Shown here: piece after piece, positions 41,491-49,923 of the stretch | Layout: each line of letters opens with the position of its first letter | Position numbering within the stretch: position 1 is the stretch's first letter | Source: an uncultured Acetatifactor sp. | Lineage (GTDB): Bacteria > Bacillota > Clostridia > Lachnospirales > Lachnospiraceae | Direction of reading: 5' to 3' | NCBI GenBank assembly: GCA_910586835.1 | Contig: CAJUJU010000006.1 | Span: 1 to 64,000 of the forward strand | Length of the DNA stretch: 64,000 nucleotides | Position numbers and translations under genes: made by a program | Notes under the pieces: generated by a model | Seen by the model: the letters and a program-made list of their open reading frames with translations, nothing else | What the model was told of the DNA's origin: nothing | Databases searched by the model: none

Positions 41491-43317
41491 TTATACGCAG
41501 TCGCTCAGCCCCTTTCGGTAAGCTGCAAAAGCAGCGGGAATCGGATATTTCTCCCGGGCCTCAGAAGGCTCGATGTACAGCCAGTCCTGGATTCTCTCCC
41601 CGGGGCTGCCTGGCTCCAGCTCGTCCACCCGGATCAGATAACCCTTCATATGCCACTCCCGATGAGTGAAAATATGCTTTGCGTCCTCCATGGGCCGGAT
41701 CCGAAGCACCCGAATACCGTTCTCTGTGAGAAATTCCACCACCTCATCCGCGGTGCGGAAGCCCTCCAGCATGGGAAACTCATACATCCCCGCCAACAGT
41801 CCCCTGCCCTCACGTCTGCGGACAGCCGCCCGCTTCCCGTCCCTGACCACAAGCACCGTCTTCTCCTGAACCTGTCTCGCCTTTTTTGCCTCCTTTTTGG
41901 GAAACTCCGTCTCCCGTCCATGAGCATGGGCAAGACAAAGCATGTTCAGAGGACATTCTCCGCACAAAGGCGCTCCGTTGGGCAGACAGACACAGGCTCC
42001 GAGCTCCATCATGGCCTGATTGAAGTCTCCCGGCCGTTCCGGCGGCATACTGCCCACCAGTTCCTCCTCCACGGCTTTCTTCACCTTTGCATCCGTAATC
42101 AGACGTTCGTCCTCCCGAACTCTGGAAACCACCCGCAGTACATTTCCGTCCACTGCAGGTCTTGGCACGCCAAATGCAATGGAGGCGATGGCTCCCGCCG
42201 TATAGCTGCCGATGCCGGTAAGCTTCAGAAGCTCCTCATATTCGCAGGGCATTTCACCTCCGTAGTCCTTCTGGATCTGTATCGCCGCCTTCTGCAAATT
42301 TCTCACTCTGTTATAATAGCCCAGACCCTCCCAGAGTTTTAAGAGCTGTTCCTCCTCCGCCTCCGCCAGAGAACGGATATCCGGAAGAGCGTCCATAAAA
42401 CGCTTAAAATATGGCTTGACTGCCTCCACCCTGGTCTGCTGCAGCATGATCTCAGACACCCAGACCCGATAAGGCACAGGCTCCTCTCTCCAGGGAAGAA
42501 TCCGCCTGTTCTTATCATACCATTGAAGCAGAGGTTTGGGAATGGCTTCAAGCCTTAATGTTTCCTTAATATCATCTGAATATTCATTGAAGAGGCCGTC
42601 CTCCGGATGCCTCTTTGCAGTTGGCACTTCTTCCGGATGCAGCACCACCGGCACCGGCCTGTTCAGGGTCAACGAATCACCTGTCACCCGGCAGTCATAA
42701 GCCAGTATTTCCACCCCGGCCTCCGCGGCTTTGCAGAGCGCCTCTGCAAACTCCGGATGAGTGTCCCTGTTGGGTGTAAAATATTTAACCTCTTCCATCT
42801 GAATCACAAAGAGCACAAAGACACGGTATCCGTCCCGTTTCGCCTCCGCCAGCTCCTCCACATGCTTCACCGCCCGCTCCGAGGGCGCGTCCGGAAAACG
42901 AACCACCCCGGAATCCTCCAGGGTCACTCCCTTTACTTCTATAAAAATCCTTTCCTGCTCTGTCTCCACATAAAAATCAAACCGGGAATGTCCGTAGACA
43001 GTTTCCGGTCTCACCAGCTTCAGCCCGGGAAAAAAGCCACCATTTTTCAGCCACTCTCCCACTGCCTGATTGGGCGCCTGGGAATCCATATTGATCAGCC
43101 GGTCTCCCTTCTCCACCGCAATAAGATCATATGCGGTGGAGCGCCCGGGATTGCCGCTTTTTTCCAGATAAACCACGGCTCCCGGCAGAAGCAGTTCCCG
43201 GCAGCGCCCCGTATTTTTGACATGCACCTTCTCCATCTTGCCTGCCAGCTCCACATAGGCAATAAATCGATTGGGGCGCTGCAGAAACTGCCCCCGCACG
43301 ACTTCCTTATATTTCAT
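41491..43317 (-). CDS. Fusion of SfsA nuclease and A/G-specific adenine glycosylase MutY
   Basis: A single 608-residue frame with two complete enzymes. Residues 1-232 are SfsA (RPNRFIAYVELAG, HVKNTGRC, AVGEWLKNGGFF, then SRFDFYVE, IFIEVKGVTL and FPDAPSERAVKHVEEL), a PD-(D/E)XK-type DNA-binding/nuclease protein. Residues about 255-608 are MutY: ILPWREEPVPYRVWVSEIML with the catalytic Glu, LLKLTGIGSYTAGAIASIAF, AVDGNVLRV with the catalytic Asp, a four-Cys iron-sulfur site (CLPNGAPLCGECPLNMLC) and a C-terminal NUDIX-like oxoG-reading domain. MutY removes adenine opposite 8-oxoguanine. The join has no stop or frameshift. GAGGAAGG precedes the ATG. Confidence 0.93.
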   Translation of the reverse strand: MKYKEVVRGQFLQRPNRFIAYVELAGKMEKVHVKNTGRCRELLLPGAVVYLEKSGNPGRSTAYDLIAVEKGDRLINMDSQAPNQAVGEWLKNGGFFPGLKLVRPETVYGHSRFDFYVETEQERIFIEVKGVTLEDSGVVRFPDAPSERAVKHVEELAEAKRDGYRVFVLFVIQMEEVKYFTPNRDTHPEFAEALCKAAEAGVEILAYDCRVTGDSLTLNRPVPVVLHPEEVPTAKRHPEDGLFNEYSDDIKETLRLEAIPKPLLQWYDKNRRILPWREEPVPYRVWVSEIMLQQTRVEAVKPYFKRFMDALPDIRSLAEAEEEQLLKLWEGLGYYNRVRNLQKAAIQIQKDYGGEMPCEYEELLKLTGIGSYTAGAIASIAFGVPRPAVDGNVLRVVSRVREDERLITDAKVKKAVEEELVGSMPPERPGDFNQAMMELGACVCLPNGAPLCGECPLNMLCLAHAHGRETEFPKKEAKKARQVQEKTVLVVRDGKRAAVRRREGRGLLAGMYEFPMLEGFRTADEVVEFLTENGIRVLRIRPMEDAKHIFTHREWHMKGYLIRVDELEPGSPGERIQDWLYIEPSEAREKYPIPAAFAAYRKGLSDCV

Positions 43318-43335
43318 ATATCATGTACCTTCCTC

Positions 43336-44301
43336 TCATTTCACCGCAGCGCTTCTGTATGGCACCCGAGCAGCCGGCACCGCCTGGGCTGCGCTCTGTG
43401 TGTGGATCGTCTGATCGTCAAAAAAGATCTGGGCTCCAAAGGCCTTCAGGATTTCCCGCTTATCCAGTCCTCCCAGGAAGAACGCCTCATCCACACGCAC
43501 GTTCCAGGCACGCATGGTACGGATGACTCTCTCATGGGCAGGCGCGCTGCGGGAAGTCACAAGAGCTGTCCTGATGGGACAATTCTCCGTCCCAAGCTCC
43601 CGCTGCAGTCCGGAAAGCTTCTTCAGAAAGCTGGCAAACGGTCCCTCCGCCAGGGGTTCCGAAGCATGCAGCCTCTCGTTCTCCTCAAAGGCACTCAGGC
43701 CCTTTTCCTTGAAAATCAATTCCGATTCGTCGGTAAAAAGCACCGCATCCCCGTCAAAGGCAATCCTGATCTGACCCGCTGTCTGAGGCATGGGGATAAT
43801 CCTCTGAGAATGCCGCTCCGCACTCTCCTCCCTGCACTCCTGCGCTCCGCCGCGCAGTCCTTCCGTACAGATAATTCCGGCGGCAATCCCTCCGTCTATG
43901 GCACATTGCACATCCTCCTCGCAGGCGGACAGAAACAGATCCGTGTGAAAGGCTGCCAGATAAGGCGCAAGCGACGCCCCGCTGACCAGCACCGCCCGGG
44001 TGATGGGCAGCCCGTAATGCGCAATGGAATTAAATACCCGCAGCGAGGTATCCGGACTGTTGTGGGACATGATAATCACCTCTGTCAGATTGCGCCCCTT
44101 CCCGGAATCATTCAGCTTAAGCAGCGACCGGATCAGCTTAAACCCCGACCCGGGCCTTAAGATATCCTGCTCATGCTCCACCTGATAGCGGCAGTAGGCC
44201 TCCAGCCCCTCTCTCTCAAAAATCTCATTTTCCGCCGTCAGATCAAACAGCGCCCTGGAGGAAACGCCGATTACCATCTTCTCATCCAGACTATAGCCCA
44301 T
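43336..44301 (-). CDS. 5'-nucleotidase
   Basis: A 321-residue protein of the cytosolic 5'-nucleotidase I type (NT5C1-like, PF06189 as I recall), a HAD-fold enzyme that dephosphorylates nucleoside monophosphates. Diagnostic blocks: SSRALFDLTAENEIF (first motif, with Asp), EVIIMSHNSPDTSLRVFNSI, LVSGASLAPYLAAFHTDLFL, AFDGDAVLFTDESE and FFLGGLDKREIL with IFFDDQ. The ATG at 44301 follows GGGAG; an upstream frame start is not conserved. It is in the same direction as, and 18 bases before, the SfsA-MutY gene. Confidence 0.88.
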   Translation of the reverse strand: MGYSLDEKMVIGVSSRALFDLTAENEIFEREGLEAYCRYQVEHEQDILRPGSGFKLIRSLLKLNDSGKGRNLTEVIIMSHNSPDTSLRVFNSIAHYGLPITRAVLVSGASLAPYLAAFHTDLFLSACEEDVQCAIDGGIAAGIICTEGLRGGAQECREESAERHSQRIIPMPQTAGQIRIAFDGDAVLFTDESELIFKEKGLSAFEENERLHASEPLAEGPFASFLKKLSGLQRELGTENCPIRTALVTSRSAPAHERVIRTMRAWNVRVDEAFFLGGLDKREILKAFGAQIFFDDQTIHTQSAAQAVPAARVPYRSAAVK

Positions 44302-44422
44302 CTCATTCTCCCTTCCGTCCTTTCTGCCCACAGTACAACCTGCAGAAAAGACTTTTCTGTCTGCAAAGGGAACGGATCATGGCACATGCTGTCCGGACAG
44401 TCGCCCCACGTCCGCAGACCGG

Positions 44423-45007
44423 TTATCTGAGACGGTTGCACTCATAACGCTCCAGCGTCACAAGACAGGATTTCAGCGCCTCATAACGCTCCTCCGTGTC
44501 TCCGCCGCCGATTTCCACGTCACAGGCAATGGCCATGGTGGTGATCATCTCGTCGGTGATCCGGTGGTGCAGCCCGGCCAGAATATTCAGCCGCTCCTCG
44601 TAGCCGTCAGCATCCAGAAATTCCAACAGCAGCGGATCCAGTGAAAGCTCTCCCTCGGACATCTCCGAATTTCCTGCTGCCACGCCGGGGCTTTCCCACG
44701 CTGCGCTTTGATCTTCCCCGGCACCTGTGGTCTCTCCCTCCGGCTCATGAACCGCCGTCCTCTGGCGCTCCCCATCCGGCCCCTGAAGCTCGAACCGAAA
44801 CTCCTGCTCCGCATCCGGGTACTTCTCCCTGTCCACCCTGCTCACAAACAAGGCAAGGGGCCTGGCATAGGTCTTGAAATCCCCGTACAGCGCCTGATAG
44901 ATCACCAGCTGTTCTCCGGTCTCCGTATGCTCCGCAACGGCCGTTATCTGATACAAGTTCCCTTTAAAGTGTTTATAAATCTCGTGTGGTTTTGGAATAA
45001 ATGACAT
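44423..45007 (-). CDS. DUF1653-domain protein
   Basis: A 194-residue protein. Residues 1-75 are the DUF1653 domain (IYKHFKGNLYQITAVAEHTE, then VIYQALYGDFKTYARPLALF and REKYPDAEQEFRF), a small beta fold of unknown function common in Firmicutes. A low-complexity linker (about 78-120) leads to a helical C-terminal domain (LLEFLDADGYEERLNILAG and LVTLERYECNRLR). AAGGAG is 7 bases before the ATG. Role unknown. Confidence 0.85.
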   Translation of the reverse strand: MSFIPKPHEIYKHFKGNLYQITAVAEHTETGEQLVIYQALYGDFKTYARPLALFVSRVDREKYPDAEQEFRFELQGPDGERQRTAVHEPEGETTGAGEDQSAAWESPGVAAGNSEMSEGELSLDPLLLEFLDADGYEERLNILAGLHHRITDEMITTMAIACDVEIGGGDTEERYEALKSCLVTLERYECNRLR

Positions 45008-45048
45008 TTCAGAGCTCCTTTCCCAAAAGGAATATCTACCTACAGGAA

Positions 45049-45077
45049 AGTATACCCCTGTTTTGCGGAAATGTCAT
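45049..45077 (-). promoter_or_regulatory. Promoter of the DUF1653 gene
   Basis: ATGACA-N17-TATACT on the minus strand, about 45 bases before the ATG. Confidence 0.5.
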
Positions 45078-45096
45078 GTAAATCCTTTCAATCGTT

Positions 45097-45118
45097 CAAA
45101 AAATCGGGAAAACCCGTT
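45097..45118 (-). terminator. Short terminator after the small exported protein gene
   Basis: A five- to six-bp GC stem with a TTTT loop (CGGG/CCCG core) followed by six T on the minus strand. Confidence 0.5.
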
Positions 45119-45123
45119 ATTTT

Positions 45124-45501
45124 CTATTCTGTCAGAAATTCATACCCGAAGCTGCCGTCCTCCAGCTCAAACGCAAGCGCTCCCAGGGCGGCGGCCAGCT
45201 CCATCCTCTCCTGCTCCGGCATTCTGTCAATCGCCCTGTGATGGATCGTCACCGTATACTCCCTGCTTCCGTCCGCATCCACCACCCGGTGCAGCATTAC
45301 ACCGCTGTGAGAAAATCCCTGAAGCTCCAGATAATCTCTGGTGTCCTGTACCAGCTGCCATTCCAGGGTCATGTAATGATTTTCCAGATCCTCCCGGCAG
45401 GACTCTGCCCTGCACACCGCCGTTCCTGCAAACGAAAAGACTGCAATCAATACCAGCAGTACTGTTGCAGCCACAAACCCCCGACTGCCCGTCTTCCTCA
45501 T
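45124..45501 (-). CDS. Small exported protein of unknown function
   Basis: A 125-residue protein with an N-terminal signal or anchor (residues 1-30, VLLVLIAVFSFAGTAVC, cleavage expected after CRA) and a mature part with a helix (SCREDLENHYMTLEWQLVQD) and a beta-rich second half (REYTVTIHHRAIDRM). No family recognised. GGAGG stands 8 bases before the ATG. Confidence 0.7.
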   Translation of the reverse strand: MRKTGSRGFVAATVLLVLIAVFSFAGTAVCRAESCREDLENHYMTLEWQLVQDTRDYLELQGFSHSGVMLHRVVDADGSREYTVTIHHRAIDRMPEQERMELAAALGALAFELEDGSFGYEFLTE

Positions 45502-45580
45502 CGCCTCATCCTCCGTTCCGGACCGGATGCTTGCATCCGTAACCGCTTGTCAATGATTGTTACAGGCATATCATATAAAA

Positions 45581-46048
45581 TTATAAGTCCGTTAAAACTC
45601 TCTTAATCGACTCATTCACATAATCCGCAAAAAAGTTCTTCCTGATGTAGCCGTCAAACAGCTTGCGCTCCGTGCCGTCCTTAAAATAAACCATCAGGTC
45701 AGAGGATTCCTTCCAGCCATCCTCATTGATGACATCCACAACCTCCGCCCGCTCCAGCTCACAATATTTCAGATAAAACAGTCTGTTCAGCGGCTCTTTT
45801 ATCAGGATCCCGGAAAAGGTAAACAGCATTCCCTCCTTCCCGGTCTTAAAAACGGTGGTATCCAGAAGAGAGATCACCTCCTCCGCCGTTATGGGCAGGA
45901 CAAAGTAGCGGATAAACCTTTCTATCTTCCTGTCCGCCGTTTTCCCGCCGCCCCTGCTGTACCATTTCAGGCTTCTCACCTTCATGGCCCCGGCATATTT
46001 GTTGAAGATCCTGCACATATCCTCTCTGAAATTCATATCCATACCCAT
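45581..46048 (-). CDS. Small cytoplasmic protein of unknown function
   Basis: A 155-residue soluble protein. ATG 46048 is chosen because AGAGG lies 7 bases upstream; the frame is open further upstream but without a site. The second half is beta-rich (GMLFTFSGILIKEPLNRLFY, then LMVYFKDGTERKLFDGYI) and reads like a pleckstrin-type or bPH fold. No family assigned. Confidence 0.65.
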   Translation of the reverse strand: MGMDMNFREDMCRIFNKYAGAMKVRSLKWYSRGGGKTADRKIERFIRYFVLPITAEEVISLLDTTVFKTGKEGMLFTFSGILIKEPLNRLFYLKYCELERAEVVDVINEDGWKESSDLMVYFKDGTERKLFDGYIRKNFFADYVNESIKRVLTDL

Positions 46049-46157
46049 GTCTGCACCTCTTTGCCCTCCGTCATCATTCAGGAACGCTGCCCTCATTATA
46101 CAGAAAAGTCCGGCGGAAAACAACCGCTTTTTCCGCCGGCCAGACAATTTCAATTCC

Positions 46158-47147
46158 TCACTTTCCATATACCCGGCTGAAGGCCCGGAAGGTCCTTGAC
46201 ATGCCTTCGTGCAGAGGCGTATACGTCAGGCCCAGCTCCTCCCTGCTCTTTTTATTGGATACCAGCTCCGTCTCCCGGGCCGTGGCAGGGAACGGCACGG
46301 GGATGCCCCTTTCCCCGGCCTGCGCCAGCGTCAGGGGAATCTCTGCAAGCCCGGTGTACTCCCCCGGCTCCCTGCCCGCCGTCCTCTCCCAAACGTCGGG
46401 CTCCTCCCCCACACACATCCGCTCCTCCTCCGCACAGGCTCTCAGCTCCCGGAAAAACAATCCGTAATCCGCCGTCTCGTCCCCGCACAGATTATAGGCC
46501 TGCCCATAGGCCGCGGTATTTCCCAAACACCTGAGAGCCGCCTCCGCCGCATCTTTCACATAGACCAGCTGAAAGCTTCCGTCCGCATCCGTAAACCGGG
46601 GCAGCGCCCCCTGCGTCAGTGCCATCTGAATGAACAGAGCCTCCCTGGGCGCATAGTTATAGGGACCGTACAATATTGCCGGACGCAGCACGGTAAAGAA
46701 TATGCCTCTCTCCCCGCATACCCTGGAGACCTCACCCTCCAGAGCCACCTTACCCGAGATATAGCTTCCGGCCTCCCCGGGAAAACGTCTCTCCTCCAAC
46801 GGAAATGTCTCGTCCTTCAAAGCACCGCCTCCGGCCTCATCCCCCTGCCTCCTGTACACATCCACAGTACTGACCAAAAGATACTGCCCGATCTTGCCCG
46901 GCAGATTCTCAAGCACCGTCTCAATGTCCCCCGGCTGATAGGCACAGAAGTCGACCGCCACATCATAATCCCCGGCGCACTGCCGCCAGAGCTCCGGGTC
47001 ATGCCTGTCGCCCCGTATCTGCCTTACGCCAAATTCCTCCATGGAATAGGTTCCCCGGTTTACCACCGTCACATCATGCTCTTTTGCCGCCAGCATCACG
47101 AACACTCTGCCATAAAAATAACTTCCGCCGATCACAAGAATCCTCAT
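46158..47147 (-). CDS. NAD-dependent epimerase/dehydratase family protein
   Basis: A 329-residue extended short-chain dehydrogenase. MRILVIGGSYFYGRVFVML is the nucleotide-binding GxxxxG region; the catalytic Tyr/Lys are within SYISGKVALEGEV, atypical in being Y-x3-K with SxxD upstream (STVDVYRRQG). The fold continues with RPAILYGPYNYAPREALFI and FVYVKDAAEA-like FQLVYVKDAAEAALRCLG. It could act on a nucleotide sugar or mRNA-binding-like substrate; the function is open. It lies 24 bases upstream in position from the small FeoB-associated gene. Confidence 0.8.
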   Translation of the reverse strand: MRILVIGGSYFYGRVFVMLAAKEHDVTVVNRGTYSMEEFGVRQIRGDRHDPELWRQCAGDYDVAVDFCAYQPGDIETVLENLPGKIGQYLLVSTVDVYRRQGDEAGGGALKDETFPLEERRFPGEAGSYISGKVALEGEVSRVCGERGIFFTVLRPAILYGPYNYAPREALFIQMALTQGALPRFTDADGSFQLVYVKDAAEAALRCLGNTAAYGQAYNLCGDETADYGLFFRELRACAEEERMCVGEEPDVWERTAGREPGEYTGLAEIPLTLAQAGERGIPVPFPATARETELVSNKKSREELGLTYTPLHEGMSRTFRAFSRVYGK

Positions 47148-47171
47148 CCCAAAATCCCCCTGCCAATCCGG

Positions 47172-47303
47172 TCAGTGACATCCGCCGCAGTGCCCGCAGT
47201 TACCTCCGCAGGATGTCTTTCTGCTCTTTTTATTCTTTATCATACCGCGTACTACCCATACCACCGTAAGCGCCAGCACTCCGCCCACAACAACCGTTCC
47301 CAT
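47172..47303 (-). CDS. FeoB-associated Cys-rich membrane peptide
   Basis: A 43-residue peptide: one membrane helix (GTVVVGGVLALTVVWVVRGM), a basic stretch and a Cys-rich tail SCGGNCGHCGGCH. This is the small protein usually found directly after feoB in Clostridia; it is thought to serve ferrous iron transport. AAAGGAG is 5 bases before the ATG, so it is intact. Its partner feoB, just upstream, survives only as a fragment. Confidence 0.85.
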   Translation of the reverse strand: MGTVVVGGVLALTVVWVVRGMIKNKKSRKTSCGGNCGHCGGCH

Positions 47304-47340
47304 ACACACTCCTTTCCGCCCCGCCGGGGGCACACAAAAA

Positions 47341-47617
47341 TCAATGAGAAGAACGCCGAAGCAGCAGCCAGGCAAAACACGGCGCGCACAAAAGCTTGAA
47401 CACCAGGAAAGAGAAGCCTCCGGCTGTGGTAAATGCTGCCGCGATAATCCCATATGTCGTGCCCTCTCCCCCGCCGTAAAGGATTCCCAGAGTACTCACA
47501 ATACTTTCCTTAGCCACAAGCCCGGTGATGGATGCTACAGCCGCCTGCCAGTTTCCCCAGCCCCGTGGAATAAAGAGCCAGGCAACGACGCTGCCCAGCT
47601 TCGTGAAAAAGAACATA
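47341..47617 (-). pseudogene. feoB: feoB remnant (C-terminal fragment)
   Basis: About 90 codons of the C-terminal membrane domain of ferrous iron transporter FeoB: FFTKLGSVVAWLFIPRGWGN, WQAAVASITGLVAKESIVST, LGILYGG, and FSFLVFKLLCAPCFAWLLLR ending RRSSH. The GTPase domain and most of the channel are missing. To the right the homology breaks at about 47600-47617, where the plus strand becomes the regulator remnant. Intact FeoB is about 600-750 residues. Confidence 0.85.
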
Positions 47618-47829
47618 TTCAGGTAGATCACTCCGGCTTTTTCACCCTGACACCCGCCGGAAGGGAAATCGCGGAGATGATCTATGAGCGGCACCAGCTG
47701 CTCTCCGCCTGGCTCATAAAGCTGGGAGTCTCCAGAGAGACTGCTCCGGAGGACGCCTGCAGGATAGAGCATGTCATCAGCAGCAAAAGCTTTGACGCCA
47801 TCAAAAAGCATACCGGAACCGGTCAATAA
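47599..47829 (+). pseudogene. MntR/DtxR-family regulator remnant (C-terminal fragment)
   Basis: About 75 codons of a metal-dependent DtxR/MntR regulator: QLREKEHIQVDHSGFFTLTP (end of the winged helix), AGREIAEMIYERHQLLSAWL, LGVSRETAPEDACRIEHVIS and FDAIKKH, including the Glu/His/Cys metal ligands. The N-terminal recognition helix is absent. In iron loci this regulator often faces feoAB. The stop overlaps the DnaJ gene's stop region by 7 bases. Confidence 0.85.
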
Positions 47830-48539
47830 TACATGATCGGAGCCCCCAGGCCGCAGCATCCGCCGCTGCCGCAGCAGCAGAGATTGCAGATCATGTTGAC
47901 CAGACACAGCTTCATGCACAGATTTCCACCTCCGAAGGAGGGATAGCCATAGGTCGCCTGCCGCTGCTCATACCAGCTGCCTCCGCTCTCAAACTGCTGC
48001 ACGAGACGCCGATAACTCAGATTGTCGGGTTCCATGGCGTAAGCCCGCTTTGCATGCTCCAGCGCAACCACATTGTTTCCCAGCCCGGAATGGGCAATGG
48101 CGCTGTAATAGTACCATCTTCCGTCTCTCAAAGCCTCCTGCATGCCGTCAAGCGTCGTGCGGGCTTCCCTGTAATAGCCGTTGCGGATATAGTTTCCCGC
48201 GGCACGGATATAATTATTTTCCTCATAACCGGTCTCCTGACCCTGTCCGAAGCCGCCGAAGGAACCATAGCCGAAGCCGCCATAGCTGCCTGACCCGTAA
48301 CCGCCGGATCCGCTCCCGCCATAGCCGTAACCGCCTCCCCCATAGCCGGAGGTTCTCTCCTTCATAATCTGCTGGTAAGCCGCCTGAATCTCCTTAAACT
48401 TCTCCTCCGCCTGGGCCTTGTTTGGATTATTGATGTTGGTATCCGGATGATATTTCCGGCTCAGCATTTTATAGGCCTTTTTAATCTCTTCCTCGGAGGC
48501 ATTCCTGCTCACACCTAAAATACTGTACGGGTCGTACAT
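47823..48539 (-). CDS. DnaJ-domain protein with Gly/Tyr-rich linker and Cys-rich tail
   Basis: A 238-residue protein. Residues 3-62 are a J domain (DPYSILGVSRNASEEEIKKA and the HPD motif in SRKYHPDTN). Residues 70-110 are a Gly/Tyr/Ser repeat (GGYGYGGSGSGGYGSGSYGG type). Residues 115-190 are TPR-like (AAGNYIRNGYYREARTTLDG, then WYYYSAIAHSGLGNNVVALE). The last 40 residues contain eight cysteines (NLCMKLCLVNMICNLCCCGS). It should recruit and stimulate DnaK at an unknown client. ATG 48539 gives the J domain directly. Third gene of a tight operon. Confidence 0.88.
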   Translation of the reverse strand: MYDPYSILGVSRNASEEEIKKAYKMLSRKYHPDTNINNPNKAQAEEKFKEIQAAYQQIMKERTSGYGGGGYGYGGSGSGGYGSGSYGGFGYGSFGGFGQGQETGYEENNYIRAAGNYIRNGYYREARTTLDGMQEALRDGRWYYYSAIAHSGLGNNVVALEHAKRAYAMEPDNLSYRRLVQQFESGGSWYEQRQATYGYPSFGGGNLCMKLCLVNMICNLCCCGSGGCCGLGAPIMYY

Positions 48540-48552
48540 CACTGTAGTTACC

Positions 48553-49392
48553 TCACTCTTTCCGCAGTTTTTCCATCCGCCTTTCGTGCACCGCCTCATA
48601 GCGGCCCCACACGCCCGAATATAAAATGTTTCTCAGGATCTCCACATTTTCCAGAATGGGCAGCTTTTCAAATTCCCGACAGCACTCCGACATCATCATC
48701 ATGAGAATGGTCTTGCATTCCTCCTCAAAATCCGGACACTCATATCTGCGTTTTAAGGGATTGAAGGTTCCCTTTTTGATATCCTTCTCAACGTCCTCAT
48801 AGGCGTCGCATAGATAGATGAATTTTCCCAGAAAAAAGCCCAGAGCCCGAAGGTTTTCCGACCACTCATCCTCCCTGGGCGTCACAATCTCCGCCATGAC
48901 CTTGCCGAAAAGCCCGGCCAAAGTGTCGATATCCGTATTCTCCGCCTGTTCCGCCTCCGAAAAATTCTGCATGGTAAGGGCAATTTTCCGAAGCTTCTCC
49001 GAGTAGGCGTGCAGCTGCTTTCCCGCCTTTCCCTCCAGCAGCCTGCCGTAGATCAGCTTCCACAGCTTTCTTTCGTCCTCCCAATCATCCCTGCACTTAT
49101 AATATGCAAACAGAGCATTCATATCCGCCGCATATTCCGTAAAAATATTTCTTCGCGTCTCATGGTTTTCAAAGGGATGGGCGATACATTTACAGCTGCT
49201 TTGCTCCGTCTCCGGCTCATAAAGTCCGGTGAGCAGAATGGCGAGAAAGGTCATGTCATAGCTTAAGGAAAGCTGTCCCGATATCCCGTACTTTCTCTTG
49301 AGCTCCCGGCAGATACCGCAATAAAAGGAATGATAGACATCAAACTCCTTGAATTTCATCTCGGCCTTATTGATTATAATATACCCGAACAT
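48553..49392 (-). CDS. DUF5685-family protein
   Basis: A 279-residue all-helical soluble protein. The start FGYIIINKAEMKFKEFDVYH, the CGIC pair in SFYCGICRELKRKYG and SLSYDMTFLAILLTGLYEPE are features I associate with DUF5685. Around residue 220, LGKFIYLCDAYEDVEKDIKK followed by GTFNPLKRRYE resembles the second aspartate motif of squalene/phytoene synthases (RD-x-x-ED-x-x-G-R-x-Y-L-P), so a class I terpenoid-synthase fold is a testable guess. It sits between the zinc-ribbon gene (9 bases) and the DnaJ gene (13 bases). Function unknown. Confidence 0.8.
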   Translation of the reverse strand: MFGYIIINKAEMKFKEFDVYHSFYCGICRELKRKYGISGQLSLSYDMTFLAILLTGLYEPETEQSSCKCIAHPFENHETRRNIFTEYAADMNALFAYYKCRDDWEDERKLWKLIYGRLLEGKAGKQLHAYSEKLRKIALTMQNFSEAEQAENTDIDTLAGLFGKVMAEIVTPREDEWSENLRALGFFLGKFIYLCDAYEDVEKDIKKGTFNPLKRRYECPDFEEECKTILMMMMSECCREFEKLPILENVEILRNILYSGVWGRYEAVHERRMEKLRKE

Positions 49393-49401
49393 GTTTCATC
49401 C

Positions 49402-49800
49402 TCAACTCTTTTTAAAAAACTCTGTGCCGCATTTCCTGCAGGTTATGGCAATTCTGCCCCTGCCTCTTGGCACCCGGAGCTTCTGTCTGCAATTGGGACA
49501 CTTATAGATGTGAAACTGCTTCCTCTGAGACAGCTCTTTCTTTTTTTTCCGGAAAAATCCTTTCGCCTTCCTGGACTGATTCAAATACCACTGATTCTCC
49601 GCGGAACGCTTCGCAATATTTCTCGAAAACATGCGGAAATAAGAATAGATCAGCGCCGCAAGCGCTATGAAATAGAACGGACCGGCAAACCGGAAGATCA
49701 TGGAAAGCACCAGCCCTGCCAGCATCACCACCATCAAAAAGCGGTTCAGCTGATCATTTCCGTACCTTCCCCACATGAATCGTTGTAATTTTTCTCTCAT
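49402..49800 (-). CDS. Membrane protein with C-terminal zinc ribbon
   Basis: A 132-residue protein: short basic N-terminus, a hydrophobic hairpin over residues 20-60 (RFLMVVMLAGLVLSMIFRFA, then FYFIALAALIYSYF), a basic stretch and a zinc ribbon KCPNCRQKLRVPRGRGR followed by TCRKCGTEFF (two CxxC pairs). First gene of the operon with the DUF5685 and DnaJ-type genes. GGAGG stands 6 bases before the ATG at 49800. Function unknown; the trio looks like a small membrane-linked chaperone unit. Confidence 0.82.
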   Translation of the reverse strand: MREKLQRFMWGRYGNDQLNRFLMVVMLAGLVLSMIFRFAGPFYFIALAALIYSYFRMFSRNIAKRSAENQWYLNQSRKAKGFFRKKKKELSQRKQFHIYKCPNCRQKLRVPRGRGRIAITCRKCGTEFFKKS

Positions 49801-49923
49801 AGCGCGCCTCCATACCGTCATTCCAGGCCCTGCATTCCGCCGTGCTGACAGATACTATTCTACACCCTTATGAACGAAATTCAATTAAATAAGTATAAAC
49901 AAAAATAAAAAATATGGCTTATT

